The notes beneath the pieces are model-generated. The model saw only the letters and a list, made by a program, of their open reading frames with translations. It was not told where the DNA came from and did no database searches. DNA of 64,000 bases from Dugong dugon. Its lineage: Eukaryota > Chordata > Mammalia > Sirenia > Dugongidae. Position 1 is the first letter of the stretch, and each line of letters begins with the position of its first letter. Where the stretch lies: positions 4,067,501 to 4,131,500 of the forward strand of contig CM057465.1 in assembly GCA_030035585.1 (NCBI GenBank), read 5' to 3'. Both the position numbers and the translations under genes were made by a program. Below, piece by piece: positions 40,177 to 51,800 of the stretch.

Positions 40177-43100
40177 ATGACAGCAACAAACTCACATCTA
40201 TCAATAATTACACTGAACGTAAATGGACTCAATGCACCCATAAAGCGACGGAGAGTGGCAGAATGGATAAGAAAACAGGATCCATCTATTTGCTGTCTAC
40301 AAGAGACACATCTTAGAAACAAAGATGTGAATTTATTAAAAATCAAAGGTTGGAAAAAAATATATCAAGCTAACAACTATCAAAAAAGAGCAGGAGTGGC
40401 AATTCTAATCTCAGATAAAATAGACTTTAAAACAAAATCTACCATAAAAGACAAAGAAGGACACTATATAATGATTAAGGGAATGATCCATCATGAAGAC
40501 ATAACCATAATAAATATCTATGCACCCAATGACAGGGCTCCAAAATACATAAAAAAAACTCTAACAGCACTGAAAAGAGAAATTGACAGTTCCACAATAA
40601 TAGTAGGAGACTTCAACACACCACTCTCAGTAAAGGACAGAACAACTAAAAAGAAACTTAGCAAAGATACAGAAGACCTAAAGGACACAATCAGCCAACT
40701 GGACCTCATAGACATATATAGAACACTCCATCCAACCGCTGCAAAGTACACATTCTTTTCCAATGCACATGGAACGTTCTCCAGAATAGACCACATCTTA
40801 GGCCACAGAGCAATCCTCAACAAGATCCAAAATGCTGAGATAATTCACAGTATCTTCTCTGACCACAATGCCATCAAGGTAGAAATTAACACTAGAAAGA
40901 GCAAGGAAAAAAAATCAAACACATGGAAACTGAATAATACTCTGCTTACACATCAATGGGTAATAGAAGAAATCAGAGATGGAATTAAAAAATTCCTAGA
41001 ATCAAATGAAAATGAAAACACATCATACCAAAACCTTTGGGACACAGCAAAGGCAGTCCTCAGAGGACAATTTATAGCAATAGAAGCACATATCAAAAAA
41101 GAAGAAAGGGACAAAATCAAAACATTAACTACAGAACTCAAACAAATAGAAAGAGAACAACAAAAAAAGCCTACAACCACCGGAAGAAAGGAAATAGTAA
41201 AGATCAGAGCAGAAATCAATGAAATAGAGAACAGAAAAACAATAGAAAGAATCAACAAAACCAAAAGTTGGTTCTTTGAAAGAATCAACAAAATCGACAA
41301 ACCACTGGCCAGACTGACAAAAGAAAAACAGCAGAGGGCACAAATAACCCAAATAAGAAATGAAATGGGGGACATTACAACAGACCCAACTGAAATAAAA
41401 AGGATTATAACAGAATATTATGAAAAACTATATTCCAACAAATTTGAAAACCTAGAGGAAATGGATAAATTTCTAGAAACATACGGCCTACCCAAACTAC
41501 AACAAAGTGATATTGAAAATCTGAACAGACCCATAACAAGAGAAGAGATTGAAAAGGTAATAAAAAAACTCCCAACCAAAAAAAGCCCTGGCCCAGATGG
41601 CTTCACTGGAGAATTCTACAAAACATTTACAGAAGAGCTCGTACCAGTTCTACTCAAGTTATTTCAGAGCATAGAAGAGGAAGCAACACTTCCAAATTCA
41701 TTCTATGAAGCCAGCATAACGCTGATACAAAAACCAGGCAAAGACATCACAAAAAAAGAAAATTACAGACCAATATCTCTCATGAATATAGATGCAAAAA
41801 TTCTGAACAAAATTCTAGCCAATAGAATTCAGTATCATATCAAAAAAATAATACACCACGACCAAGTAGGATTCATACCAGGTATGCAAGGATGGTTTAA
41901 CATTAGAAAATCCATCAACGTAATCCACCACATAAATAAAAGGAAAGAAAAAAATCACATGATTATCTCAATTGATGCAGAAAAGGCATTTGACAAAGTC
42001 CAACACCCATTCCTGATAAAAGCTCTCAATAAAATAGGTATAGAAGGGAAATTTCTCAACATCATAAAGGGCATCTATGCAAAACCAACAGCCAACATCA
42101 TTCTTAATGGAGAAAGGCTGAAAACATTCCCCCTGAAAACAGGAACAAGACAAGGATGCCCTTTATCACCACTCCTATTTAACATTGTGCTGGAAGTTCT
42201 CGCTAGAGCAGTAAGGCAAGAGAAAGAAATAAAGGGCATCCAAATTGGTAATGAAGAAGTTAAACTCTCCCTGTTTGCAGATGATATGATACTATACATA
42301 GAAAACCCTAAAGACTCCACGAGAAATTTACTGGAAGTAATAGAAAGATTCAGCAGAGTAGCAGGATACAAGATAAACATTCAAAAATCAGTTGGATTCC
42401 TATACACCAGTAAAGAGAACGATGAAAAGGAGATCAGGAAATCAATACCATTTTCAATAGCCCCTAAAAAGATAAAATACTTAGGAATAAATCTGACCAG
42501 GAATATAAAAGACCTATACAAAGAAAACTACAAAACACTGCTGCATGAAACCCAAAGGGATCTACATAAATGGAAAAACATACCATGCTCATGGATAGGC
42601 AGACTCAACATTGTGAAAATGGCAATTCTACCTAAAGCAATTTACAAATACAATGCAATTCCGATACAAATACCAACAACATTCTTCAAAGAGATGGAAA
42701 AACTAATTATTAACTTTATATGGAAAGGGAAGAAACCCCGAATAAGTAAAGCACTACTGAAGAAGAAGAATAAAGTTGGAGGACTCACACTACCTGACTT
42801 GAGAACCTACTATACAGCTACAGTACTCAAAACAGCCTGGTACTGGTACAACAACAGAGACATTGACCAATGGAACAGAATTGAGAACTCAGATGTAAAT
42901 CCATCCACCTACGGTCACCTGATTTTTGACAAGGGCCCAAAATACATCAAATGGGGAAAAGACAGTCTTTTTAACAAATGGTGCTGGCAAAACTGGATAT
43001 CCATTTGTAGAAAAATGAAACAGGACCCATACCTCACACCATATACAAAAACTACTTCAAAATGGATCAAAGACCTGAATATAAAGCCTCAAACTATAAA

Positions 43101-43998
43101 ATTCATAGAAGAAAAAATAGGACCAACACTTCAGACCTTAATACATGGCATTAACAGGATACAAACCATAAACATCAACACAAAAAACCCAACAGATAAA
43201 CTAGATAATTGGGATCTTCTAAAAATCAAACATCTATGCTCTTCAAAAGATTTCACCAAAAGAGTTAAAAGAGAACCTACAGACTGGGAAAAAATTTTTG
43301 GACAGTACAAGTCAGACAAAGGTCTAATCTCCATAATCTACAAGAAAATCCAACACCTCTACAACAAAAAGACAACCAATCCTATCAAAAAATGGGCAAA
43401 GGAAATGAACAGACACTTCACCAAGGAAGACATTCAAATGGCCAACAGACACATGAGGAAATGCTCGCGATCACTAGCCATTAGAGAAATGCAAATTAAA
43501 ACCACAATGAGATACCATCTCACCCCGGCATTACTGGCACGAATCAAAGACACTGGAAATAACAAATGTTGGAGGGGCTGCGGGGAGACGGGAACTCTTA
43601 TACACTGCTGGTGGGAATGCAAAATGATACAGCCATTTTGGAAAATGATATGGCGTTTCCTCAGAAAGCTAGAAATAGACGTACCATTCGATCCAGCAAT
43701 CCCACTCCTAGGAATATATCCTAGAGAAATAAGAGTCATCACTCAAATAGACATATGCACACCTATGTTCATGGCAGCATTATTCACAATAGCAAAACGA
43801 TGGAAACAACCTCGATGTCCATCAACAGACGAATGGATACACAAACTATGGTACATACACACAATGGAGTACTATGCAACGAGAAAGAACAATGAATCGG
43901 TGAACCATCTCATAACATGGATGAAACTGGAGGACATCATGCTGAGTGAAATAAGTCAATCACAAAAGGACAAATATTGTATGAGACCTCTATTGTAA
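40177..43998 (+). CDS. L1 ORF2p, endonuclease / reverse transcriptase, intact
   Basis: 1273 aa, the enzyme of target-primed reverse transcription: it nicks DNA in the nucleus and copies L1 RNA from the nick. Endonuclease residues are all present at canonical positions: N14, E43 (LQETH), Y115 (NIYAPND), D145/N147 (GDFNT), T192, D205 (SRID), D229/H230 (SDH). The RT domain shows [13 protein letters not shown], the finger/palm motif [13 protein letters not shown] and catalytic LFADDM with the two aspartates at residues 702-703. The C-terminal Cys-rich motif is C1131-X3-C1135-X7-H1143-X4-C1148, then [13 protein letters not shown]. No stop or frameshift. Numbering almost equals human L1 ORF2p (1275 aa). 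Translation probably follows ORF1 by inefficient reinitiation, as known for L1. Confidence 0.98.
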   Translation: MTATNSHLSIITLNVNGLNAPIKRRRVAEWIRKQDPSICCLQETHLRNKDVNLLKIKGWKKIYQANNYQKRAGVAILISDKIDFKTKSTIKDKEGHYIMIKGMIHHEDITIINIYAPNDRAPKYIKKTLTALKREIDSSTIIVGDFNTPLSVKDRTTKKKLSKDTEDLKDTISQLDLIDIYRTLHPTAAKYTFFSNAHGTFSRIDHILGHRAILNKIQNAEIIHSIFSDHNAIKVEINTRKSKEKKSNTWKLNNTLLTHQWVIEEIRDGIKKFLESNENENTSYQNLWDTAKAVLRGQFIAIEAHIKKEERDKIKTLTTELKQIEREQQKKPTTTGRKEIVKIRAEINEIENRKTIERINKTKSWFFERINKIDKPLARLTKEKQQRAQITQIRNEMGDITTDPTEIKRIITEYYEKLYSNKFENLEEMDKFLETYGLPKLQQSDIENLNRPITREEIEKVIKKLPTKKSPGPDGFTGEFYKTFTEELVPVLLKLFQSIEEEATLPNSFYEASITLIQKPGKDITKKENYRPISLMNIDAKILNKILANRIQYHIKKIIHHDQVGFIPGMQGWFNIRKSINVIHHINKRKEKNHMIISIDAEKAFDKVQHPFLIKALNKIGIEGKFLNIIKGIYAKPTANIILNGERLKTFPLKTGTRQGCPLSPLLFNIVLEVLARAVRQEKEIKGIQIGNEEVKLSLFADDMILYIENPKDSTRNLLEVIERFSRVAGYKINIQKSVGFLYTSKENDEKEIRKSIPFSIAPKKIKYLGINLTRNIKDLYKENYKTLLHETQRDLHKWKNIPCSWIGRLNIVKMAILPKAIYKYNAIPIQIPTTFFKEMEKLIINFIWKGKKPRISKALLKKKNKVGGLTLPDLRTYYTATVLKTAWYWYNNRDIDQWNRIENSDVNPSTYGHLIFDKGPKYIKWGKDSLFNKWCWQNWISICRKMKQDPYLTPYTKTTSKWIKDLNIKPQTIKFIEEKIGPTLQTLIHGINRIQTININTKNPTDKLDNWDLLKIKHLCSSKDFTKRVKREPTDWEKIFGQYKSDKGLISIIYKKIQHLYNKKTTNPIKKWAKEMNRHFTKEDIQMANRHMRKCSRSLAIREMQIKTTMRYHLTPALLARIKDTGNNKCWRGCGETGTLIHCWWECKMIQPFWKMIWRFLRKLEIDVPFDPAIPLLGIYPREIRVITQIDICTPMFMAALFTIAKRWKQPRCPSTDEWIHKLWYIHTMEYYATRKNNESVNHLITWMKLEDIMLSEISQSQKDKYCMRPLL

Positions 43999-45021
43999 AA
44001 ACCCATGAAAAAATTCACATGCAAAATGTAACAATCCTTGTTGGTTACCAGGGATGGGAGGGGGGGGGGGAATACTAAATAGGTAATAGGTAAGTGGTAA
44101 CTTGGGTGAGAGATGAGATAGTACATAGTACAGGGGAAACTAACACAACCTGCACAAGGAAAGGTCATGGAGGCCCTATAGACACATCCAAACCCCCCGA
44201 GGGACTGAGTTGTTGGACGGAGGGCTCTGGGGACCCTGGTCTCGGGGAACATCTAGCTCAATTGGCATGACACTACTTATAAAGATAATGCTCTACATTC
44301 TACCTTGGTGAGTAGTGTCTGGGGTCTTAAAAGCCTATGAGCGGCCATCTAAGATACTCCACTGATCTCATCCCTTCGGGAACAAGGGAGAACGAAGAGA
44401 ACAGGATACAAGGAAAAGATTAGTCTGAAGGACTAATGGTCCACAGCTACCAAGGCCTCCACGGGACTGAGCCCAGTACAGCTGGATGGTGCCCGGCTAC
44501 CACCAATGACTCCTCTGACCAGGATCACAACAGAGGGTTCTGGGCAGAGCTGGAGTAGGATGTAGAGTATAATTTTAACTCCCAAAAAAAAAAAAAAAAA
44601 AAAGAAGACCAGATATACTGGGCTAAAGAATACTAGAGAAACCTCGAGAGTGTGGCCCCCAGACACCCTTTCAGCTCAGAGGGGAAGTTACCTTCAAGGT
44701 TCGATGTTAAGCCTGGGAATGGACACCCCAGTAAAACTAAATGGGACTAACGATGTACAGGAGTCCGGTGACAAGGGCCAGAAGGCAGAGGGAGAGTAGG
44801 AAACTGATGATAAGGAACACAAATTGAATAAGGACACTGTCGATGTATTGTGAGATTGTTGACCACTGCTATAGGGCAACATTTGTAGTAACTATTAAAT
44901 GGGAGGCTGTTTTGTCCTGTAAGCCTTCATCTTGGGCGAGAATGGCAGCACAATTGGAAGAGCATAGTCAATATCACTTAAATGTGTAAGTAAAAAGTTT
45001 TGAAATGGTGTTTAAATAAAA

Positions 45022-45052
<31 letters not shown>

Positions 45053-45500
45053 AAACAAATGAGACTAAAGAGGTACAATAGTCCATTGACAAGGTCCAGA
45101 AGACAGAAGGGGACAAGGAAGCCCCCTGGTGATAGGGAACACAAGGTGGAGTAAGGATATTCTTGATGTGCTGTGAGATTGTTAACCATTGTCATAGGGC
45201 AACATGTGTAGTAACTGTTAAATGAAAAACTATTTTTTCTGTAAGCCTTCATCTTAAGTGAGAATAACAGCACAGTTGGAAGAGCGTAGTCAATGTCACT
45301 GAACTGTGAATGTAGAAATTTTTGAAACGGTGTATCTTTGGCCATCTGTAATTTTCATCAAAAAAAAAAGGTTGAGAATTTAGAGGCTTAATACGTTGTG
45401 GGGTTGTTAACCAATGTCAAAAAACAACATGTGTACTACTATTTCATGAGAAACTATTTGCTCTGTAAGCTTTCACCTGAAGTACAATAAAATATATATT
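43999..45500 (+). other. L1 3'UTR with repeated modules
   Basis: Starts with a G-rich tract (GGGATGGGAGGGGGGGGGGG, 44053-44071), as in other L1 3'UTRs, and has an internal run of about 21 A at 44583-44603. Two copies of a ~280-bp module follow: 44738-45012 (ACTAACGATGTACAGGAGTC ... GAAATGGTGTT) and 45058-45345 (ACTAAAGAGGTACAATAGTC ... GAAACGGTGTATC), offset 318 bp and separated by an (AAAT)n run (45005-45055). A third, partial module is at 45364-45497. Confidence 0.9.
45486..45491 (+). terminator. L1 polyadenylation signal AATAAA
   Basis: AATAAA lies 9 bp before the poly(A) tail (45501-45520). It is the cleavage/polyadenylation signal of the intact L1. The same CAATAAAATAT occurs at the 3' end of the minus-strand L1. 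Confidence 0.95.
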
Positions 45501-45530
45501 AAAAAAAAAAAAAAAAAAAATATCTGGAGA

Positions 45531-46070
45531 ATGTGACTAGGGTTGGCCCAACTTGCCAGGGTCTCTGCTACAGCTGGATGTCAGGGTGGATGTCCAACAG
45601 AGCAGAAAAAGTGACTCTGACCCCGACCTTAAGGCTCATCTAGTTAATTACTAGAAGGAATTAGTAGACTGTCCCAATAGCACTTCAAGCTCCACATGTC
45701 CAATACTAAGTTCTTTATCTTCCCCCAAACTTGTTCCTCTCCTCCATCCCTGTCTCCGGGAATGATTGACCATACTGCCTCCCCCCTCACGCAAGACAGA
45801 AACCTGACTCATTCTGACTGTCTTATCTCCTCATGTCCACTCCCACCCACAGTCAATCATCAAAACCGGCAAACTCAGTTTCTAAGCATCTCTTGACTCT
45901 GCTCCCTGCAGTCCCTAAAGTCACCACCCTGACTCATACTCTCATTGTCTCTTGGTTGATTGAAGCCTCCAGTCATGATATCCAAATCAGAGGAGTCCTC
46001 TCAAAATATCTAGTACAGTGGCCGGAGGTGAGCGTCAGGTTTATGTTTAGCTATTCCTGCTGATACCTCT
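45531..46070 (+). mobile_element. L2 LINE fragment (about 45675-45965) in unique DNA
   Basis: CCACATGTCCAATACTAAGT, TCTTTATCTTCCCCCAAACT and TGTTCCTCTCC correspond to the L2 ORF region also seen in the longer copy at 51801-53095. Highly diverged. Flanks unassigned. Confidence 0.6.
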
Positions 46071-46075
46071 TACAA

Positions 46076-46215
46076 GCTTGGGTAAGGTGGTTAATCTCTC
46101 TGAACCTCCGTTTGCTCATCCGTAAAATGAGGGCTATTTACAGTATCTATCACCTAGGGGTTCTGAAGATCAAGTTAGTTGATACATATAAAACTACCTA
46201 GAACAGTAGCTGGCA
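46076..46215 (+). mobile_element. MIR SINE fragment
   Basis: GGTTAATCTCTCTGAACCTC, CGTTTGCTCATCCGTAAAAT and CTAGAACAGTAGCTGGCATA are the MIR core and tail order. Confidence 0.8.
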
Positions 46216-46319
46216 TAGGAAGTTACCAAAAAACATGAGGTTTAAATATAATCATTGTGTTAATTTAAAATCCTTGAGCAGCTCCCACCCTCTACATAGG
46301 CCATGTTTTTTCTGATGCT

Positions 46320-46516
46320 TTACCAACCAGTTGCCATTGAGTCCATTCTGACTCATGGTGAACTTATGTGTGTCAGAGTAGAACTGTGCTCCATAGGGCT
46401 TTCAAGGCTGTGACTTTTCGGAAGTAGATCACCAAGCCTTTATTCTGAGGTGCATCTGAGTAGACTCGAAACACCAACCTTTTGGTTAGTAGCCGAGAGC
46501 TTAACCATTTGTGACA
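46320..46516 (-). mobile_element. AfroSINE, long variant
   Basis: Minus-strand copy: CCAACCAGTTGCCATTGAGT, AGAACTGTGCTCCATAGGGC, CAACCTTTTGGTTAGTAGCC head. Confidence 0.9.
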
Positions 46517-47300
46517 TTTGGGATACTGATGTCTTGGCACCTCCATAAATCTCCAGTTTCATCTCCTGCTCCCATTCAAACTTTATTCTCCGACAAATAT
46601 CTAAGTGCTGACATATCCTTGAACATAGCAAGCCATCTGCCGACTCTTATCTATCACTTAACATTCAGGTCACACCACCTCTATGAATCTGTTCTACAGA
46701 AAAGCTCATGTCTGTGCACAAACACACACACACTCACACATGCAGTCACACACATGGACGCTTCTGAAGGAGCCAAACCCTTGGAAACGATGGAAGTGCC
46801 CATTAAGAGAGGAGCGGATAATAAACACAGTGCACACTCTGCAGCTATTAAAAAGAATGAAATCGACCCATGATGTTCTGGTAGATGTTTAACAACCTCT
46901 GCTCCTGGGAGAGTTGGGGGCTGGCTTCCCATGTCTGATGGTTTCTGTAGCATCAATATTTCCACCTTGGCAGTGTGCTGCCAGATAGACCTGAAGACAT
47001 CAAAGCATCTCAAAGGCATGTTGTGTGGCTATTCGTTTAACATGATCCTGTTTCTGTAGGGTCCCATTGGTGTGGAAACAAACAACATGTGCTTTATTAT
47101 GTGTATACCTAATAACTAAGGCAGCTCAGGCACAGTTGTCTCAGGAAGATTTCTGTGTCTGAGTGCAGACCTCCATTTATCATAAATTATATTTGTTTTT
47201 CTTCCCACAAGTCTGTAGGCTTCTTAAGGCAAGACTGAGGAGCAGGGAGAGGGTTGTGTTCCTTTTATTGAATTCCCAGAGCATACACCATGGCACCACC
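46517..47300. other. No gene seen; unique sequence with a short CA-rich run
   Basis: CACACACACTCACACATGC near 46725. 46770-46870 has faint L1-like wording (ACCCTTGGAAACGATGGAAG, AATAAACACAGTG) and may be an old L1 relic. No exon seen. Confidence 0.4.
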
Positions 47301-47301
47301 A

Positions 47302-47712
47302 CCTGTTTGTCAGTTTGTCATACTTCAGTGGCTTGCATGTTGCTGTGATGCTGGAAGCTCTGCCACCAGTATTTCACCCATGGTGAACAGGTGTCAGCAG
47401 AGCTTCCAGACTAGGAAGAAAGGCTTGGCAATCTGCTTCCAAAAATCAGCCAATGAAAATCTTATAGATCACAACAGAACATTATCTGACTTGCTTGCTT
47501 TGGACATCAGGAGGGATTAATAGCTAGAGGACGATATCATGTTTGGTAAAGTAGAGGGCCAGTGAGGACAAGGAAGACCCTCATTGAGATAGATTGGCAT
47601 AATAACCACAATATGGACTCGAACATGCTGGCAATTATGAGGATAACATGGCAGTGGGCAATGTTTTGCTCTGTTGTACATAAGGTCACCATGACTCGGT
47701 GGTAGCTATCTT
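47302..47712 (+). mobile_element. Internally deleted RTE (5'UTR joined to 3' end), second junction type
   Basis: Plus strand: ACCTGTTTGTCAGTTTGTCA, TTGCTGTGATGCTGGAAGCT, AGACTAGGAAGAAAGGCTTG, ATCACAACAGAACATTATCT, then a jump at CTGACTTGCTTGCTTTGGAC to the RTE 3' region (GATATCATGTTTGGTAAAGT ... GGTCACCATGACTCGGTGGT). The deletion endpoints differ from the 26507/59372 family. Confidence 0.78.
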
Positions 47713-48608
47713 TCTCTATCTACATCATGGTGTGGCTACCAGGAGACCTTTGATCGAATGTTCCTGAGTCAGGAAGCCCTAAATTTACCCATCAAAAGAC
47801 TCAGTGGTATCTCCCTATGGAAAACCAACTTCAATTCACCCATAATCAATCCAGAGTCAACTTCCCCTCTCTCTTCAGCTCAGTTGGTTTCTCCCTGTCT
47901 CCACAGCCTCCCCTACCTCTTGTCTCTTGGTGGGAGTCCTCCATGGGGAAATATATCTACAGTCTGTCTCCTTCAACAGCCAATAGGAAACCACTCCTGA
48001 TTTTTCACTGACCAGGGCCCAATCTATGACAAAATCCAGAAGGCCCATGGTGCTCAGAAGCTACATCACTGAGTCTCCTGAAAATCTCTCTGGAGGTGCC
48101 CAATCCACAGAGCCCTGGCTTCTGTTCCCTTCTTTTGCTGGGTTCTGAGAGAGCATCTTATGGGCAGTGACAAAGGAGGACTATCTGAGAGACAAGGAGA
48201 GCCAGTCAATCAGAAACATTGCTTTACAACTTATACGCTGGATATTTCTATTTCATCACATCCTTTTTCAACATTAAATCTAATAAACTGCTCTGTCTTC
48301 CTAGATGAGGATTTGGAACTGGCCACAGAGGGGAGTGAGCTGAGCATTGGAGTGAAGGCTTAATCCGGAGAAGAACCATGATCGGGTCCTCTCACGTCCT
48401 CAATGGCCAACAGGCTAGGGTATGGGGCTGGTGGTATTTCCCCATTTCACAGATTAGGAAGCAGAGACAGTTACTTACTTAGCAGGAACAGGAAGATGCA
48501 GAGTGAGAACAAAAACACAGCTCTCTCAGACTCCACATTCCATGCTCCTTACGATAATTTCTATTTCCTTCTTGCCCTTCAGTATCCGACAAAGGGTTGG
48601 GTGCCCTC
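47713..48608. other. No gene seen; unique sequence
   Basis: No recognised exon or repeat. Confidence 0.45.
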
Positions 48609-48880
48609 TTAGCCCCTAGTGCTGTTGATTCCTTCCTTGTCGGTAGCCCCGGGTGTTGCTTGGTTCCTTGGCTTGTAGAGGATCCCCACATGTAGTCTGT
48701 CTCTCCCTGTGTGCGTCTCTGTGTCTATTCTGCTCTTTTTATAACTCAGAAGGACCCACCCTACACTGGTATGACCCCATTCACATGACAAAGAAAACCG
48801 AAACAGGATTACATCCACAGGTATGGGGTTAGGATTCCAACACACATTTTTTGGGGGGATACAATTCAATCCCTAACAGG
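48609..48880 (-). mobile_element. MaLR-like LTR fragment
   Basis: Minus-strand LTR text: ACTCAGAAGGACCCACCCTA, CCATTCACATGACAAAGAAA, ATTACATCCACAGGTATGGG, TACAATTCAATCCCTAACAG. 5' side on the minus strand complete, other end diverged. Confidence 0.7.
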
Positions 48881-48974
48881 TGCAGAGCTGTGGCTCTAAA
48901 ATGCTAGTAGATTTTAATTTAATGGGTTGTATCCAGGTTGATGTCATACTACTGCAATCATTCCAATTGACATG

Positions 48975-49958
48975 TGTCTTAGTTATTGTCATGGATTGAA
49001 TTGTGTCCACCAAAAATGTGTCAACTTGGTTAGGCCATGATTCCTGGTATTGTGTGGTTGTCCTCCATTTTGTGATTTTAATTTTCCTATGTATTGTAAA
49101 TCCTAATGTCTGCATGTGGTTAATGAGGCAAGACTAGATCATGTTAAAGAGGATTAGGGTGGGATTATTACACCCTTACTAAGGTCACATCCCTGATCCA
49201 ACGTAAAGGGAATTTTACTGGGGTGTGGCCTGCACCACCTTTTATCTTAAAAGACATAAAAGGAAAGGGAAGCAAGCAGAACGGGGGGAACCTCATACCA
49301 CAAGAAACAAGAGCCAGAAGAATAATGTGTCCTTTCAACGTGGGGTCCCTGTGCTGAGAAACTCCTCAACCAGGGGAAGATTGATGACAAGGACCTTCCT
49401 CCAGAACTGATAGAGAAAGCCTTCCTCTAGAGTTGATGCCCTGAATTTGGACTTGTAGCCTACTAGACTGTGAGAGAATAGATTTCTCTTTGTTAAAGCC
49501 ATCCACTTGTGGTTTCTGTTATAGCAGCACTAGATGACTAAGACAGCTATCTAGAGCTGCAGTAACATAAATACCACAAGTGGGCTGTTTTAAAAAACAG
49601 AAATTTATTTTCTCACAGTTTAAAAGGATAAAAGTCCAAATTCACAGCACCAGCTCTAAGGGGAGGCTTTCTCTCTCTGTCAGCTCTGGGGGAAAATCTT
49701 TGTCTCAACTTCTATAATCCTGGGTTCCTTGGAGCTCTCCATGTGACATCTATCTCCCCCAATTGTACTTGCTTCTTTCTGTGCCTCATCCGTTCTTTTT
49801 ATATCTCACAAGTCATTAGGATTTAAGGCACACCCCACACTGAAACAGTCTCATTAACAAAACAAAGAAAACGCTATTCTCCAACGGGATCACATCCACA
49901 GCTATAGGGGTTAATACTCCAACACATGTTTTTGGGTGACACAATTCAATCCGTAACA
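48975..49958 (-). mobile_element. Outer solo LTR with exact 5-bp TSD, split by a second LTR
   Basis: Minus-strand solo LTR with termini TGTTACGGATTGAA ... CTAAGACA. ACATG is repeated exactly at 48970-48974 and 49959-49963. Its first 12 bp on the plus strand (TGTCTTAGTTAT) are separated from the rest (from 49551, CTAGAGCTGCAGTAACAT) by the inner LTR. The LTR proper is about 420 bp. Confidence 0.9.
48987..49545 (+). mobile_element. Inner solo LTR, opposite orientation
   Basis: 559-bp LTR with TGTCATGGATTGAATTG at its start and TAGATGACTAAGACA at its end. GTTAT (48982-48986) and GCTAT (49546-49550) are the 5-bp TSD with one mismatch, lying within the outer LTR. AGAGAATAGATTTCTCTTTG near the 3' end is the polyadenylation-like region. 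Younger than its host LTR. Confidence 0.88.
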
Positions 49959-49963
49959 ACATG

Positions 49964-50800
49964 GAGACCCAAACTTTCCAACTTGTCCACCCTAAGACTA
50001 AGTATTCTGCACATGTTCATTGCTGTCCAAGGTACCAGTCTTGGTCAGGGATGCTATCTGGCTGGTTTTTATGTTCTCTGAAAATAGGAGTCTTAAGACA
50101 AGGAGCGCAAGCCCAGCTTTGCGCATCTTGGTGCAGAGAGCGCTGGGGTGAAGGAGGCACTGCAGAGGCTGAGTGTGGGGCTGGCTGAGTGCACATTCCC
50201 ACCCATACCAGAATTAACTCTCTTCCCCTTCCCAGCAATCAGCTCATCAATCAGCAGCACCCCAGAGGCCAGTTACAGCTGTTCCATGCAAACATCCATC
50301 CTTCATTCTAAGAACGGCTTCATCATTATCCTGTGTCATGATTATTTTGACAGGATAATTTGAAAGATAACTTATTGACTATTTAGTCGTATTTGTCAAA
50401 TAAACAATGGAAAACAGTCTGTTTCCTCTCAGTCATTGAGTGCACCGCCCACAGACTTCAGAATTCATGGCAGACAGAGTAGATTCATGGTTTCCTCCAG
50501 CTGAAAGCAACAACTGTGGGTGAAGACAGAGATTGGATGTGACCTCAGGGAAAATTTTGAGAAGGAGATGTTTGTCTTCCAAAAACGTCTTCCGCCCTTC
50601 TGGAGCCCCTTTCTCTAGGCAGACATAGCATTGGTGGGAAATTTTCTTAAAATTTACATGTTATCCACCCTCACTGCAAAGACCAGCTGTTGGATAATGC
50701 ATTGTTCCCATGTGATCAGCGACTTACCTACCCCATTTCTGTCCCTGAACGTGTGGAGGGCCACACTCTTCTCCTCAGCACTCCTTCACTACTTCTGCCC
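49964..50800. other. No gene seen; unique sequence
   Basis: 50270-50430 is AT-rich and repeat-poor. No exon recognised. Confidence 0.45.
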
Positions 50801-50805
50801 ATCAT

Positions 50806-51424
50806 TTTTGTTAGTTGCTGTCGAGCTGGCTCCAACTCATAGCTACCTTATGTATAAAAGAACAAAACATTACTCAGTCCTGTGCCACCCCCACAATCAT
50901 CAGTATATTTGAGCCCATTGTTGCAAATGCTGTGTCAATCCATCTCATTGAGGGTTTTCTCATTTTCACTGACCTTCTACTTTACTAAACATGATTTCCT
51001 TTTCAGTGATTGGTCCCTCCTGATGACTTTTCAAAATAAGCAAACCAAAGTCTCACCATCCTAGCTTCTAAAGAACATTCGTGTTGTATTTCTTCTAAGA
51101 TGGATTTGTTTGTTCAATATTTTTGGTCAACACCACAGTTCAAACACATCAATTCCTCTGTCTTCCTTTTTCATTGTTCAGCTTTCACATGCATATCAGG
51201 CAATTGAAAAGACCATGGTTTGGATCAGGCAAACCTTAGTCACCAAAGTGACATCTTTTCTTTTTTAAGATTCTGAAGAGGTCTTTTGCAGATTTGTTCA
51301 GTGAAATACATCGTTTGATTTCCTGACCACCACTTCCATGAGTGATGATTGTTAATCCAAGTAGAATGAAATCCTTGACAACTTCAATTTCTTCACCATT
51401 TATCATGATGCTGTTTATTGGCAC
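50806..51424 (-). mobile_element. RTE LINE, 3' fragment
   Basis: Minus-strand copy from the tail (TTGTTAGTTGCTGTCGAGCT) back to the thumb region of RT (open 62-aa segment 51236-51424 with GEEIEVVKDFILLG). 5' truncated at about 51424. Confidence 0.88.
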
Positions 51425-51800
51425 CCACCCTACATGTAAGGAACATGGATCAATCCCACAGTCCTACAATAAGCCTCCATGCATCACTGCCGACTATGGC
51501 CACAGACAACCACGGGGCATCTACCAGGGGCCAACCACAGATGGATGTTGGGATTCAGAGAGAGAAATAAGGATGCCCTCCAGCAGCTCAGCAGCTATTG
51601 GAGAGAAGAGAAGCCAACCTCCTATGATGAGGACACAGTGTGGATACCACAGCAAATGCTGTGGGGACTCAGACTTCAGGGAAGAGGATCAGAGAGCTCT
51701 TGCAGAGGAGGCCCAACTGCCAATGATGGATAAAATAGATTGAGCTGGATAGAGAGAAGGAAAAACCCAGTCAAGGCAAGAGAAATGTCACATATGGGTT
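51425..51800. other. No gene seen; unique sequence
   Basis: Open frame 51342-51743 (133 aa) begins inside the RTE and has no domain. Not a gene. Confidence 0.45.

Larger units (their letters stand above)
36724..45520 (+). mobile_element. Full-length L1 LINE with intact ORF1 and ORF2
   Basis: An 8.8-kb L1 on the plus strand bounded by the exact 15-bp target-site duplication AAAAATATCTGGAGA (36709-36723 and 45516-45530, the second overlapping the poly(A) tail). Order: CpG-rich 5'UTR with three 266-bp monomers, ORF1 (38696-39745), 431-bp spacer, ORF2 (40177-43998), ~1.5-kb 3'UTR with G tract and repeated modules, AATAAA and poly(A). A perfect TSD, no stops or frameshifts in either ORF, and all catalytic residues indicate a recent and perhaps still mobile insertion. 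Activity itself cannot be read from sequence. Confidence 0.97.

Noticed and set aside
39989-40180. 63-codon lysine-rich small ORF between L1 ORF1 and ORF2, overlapping ORF2 as ATGA in both copies
   Set aside because: Attractive as a translation-coupling ORF, but the other copy starts with GTG, the DNA is simply A-rich, and differences between copies are six replacement/start changes to one silent. No sign of protein constraint.
51342-51743. 133-aa open frame
   Set aside because: Starts in antisense RTE sequence and runs into unique DNA without domain or splice context.
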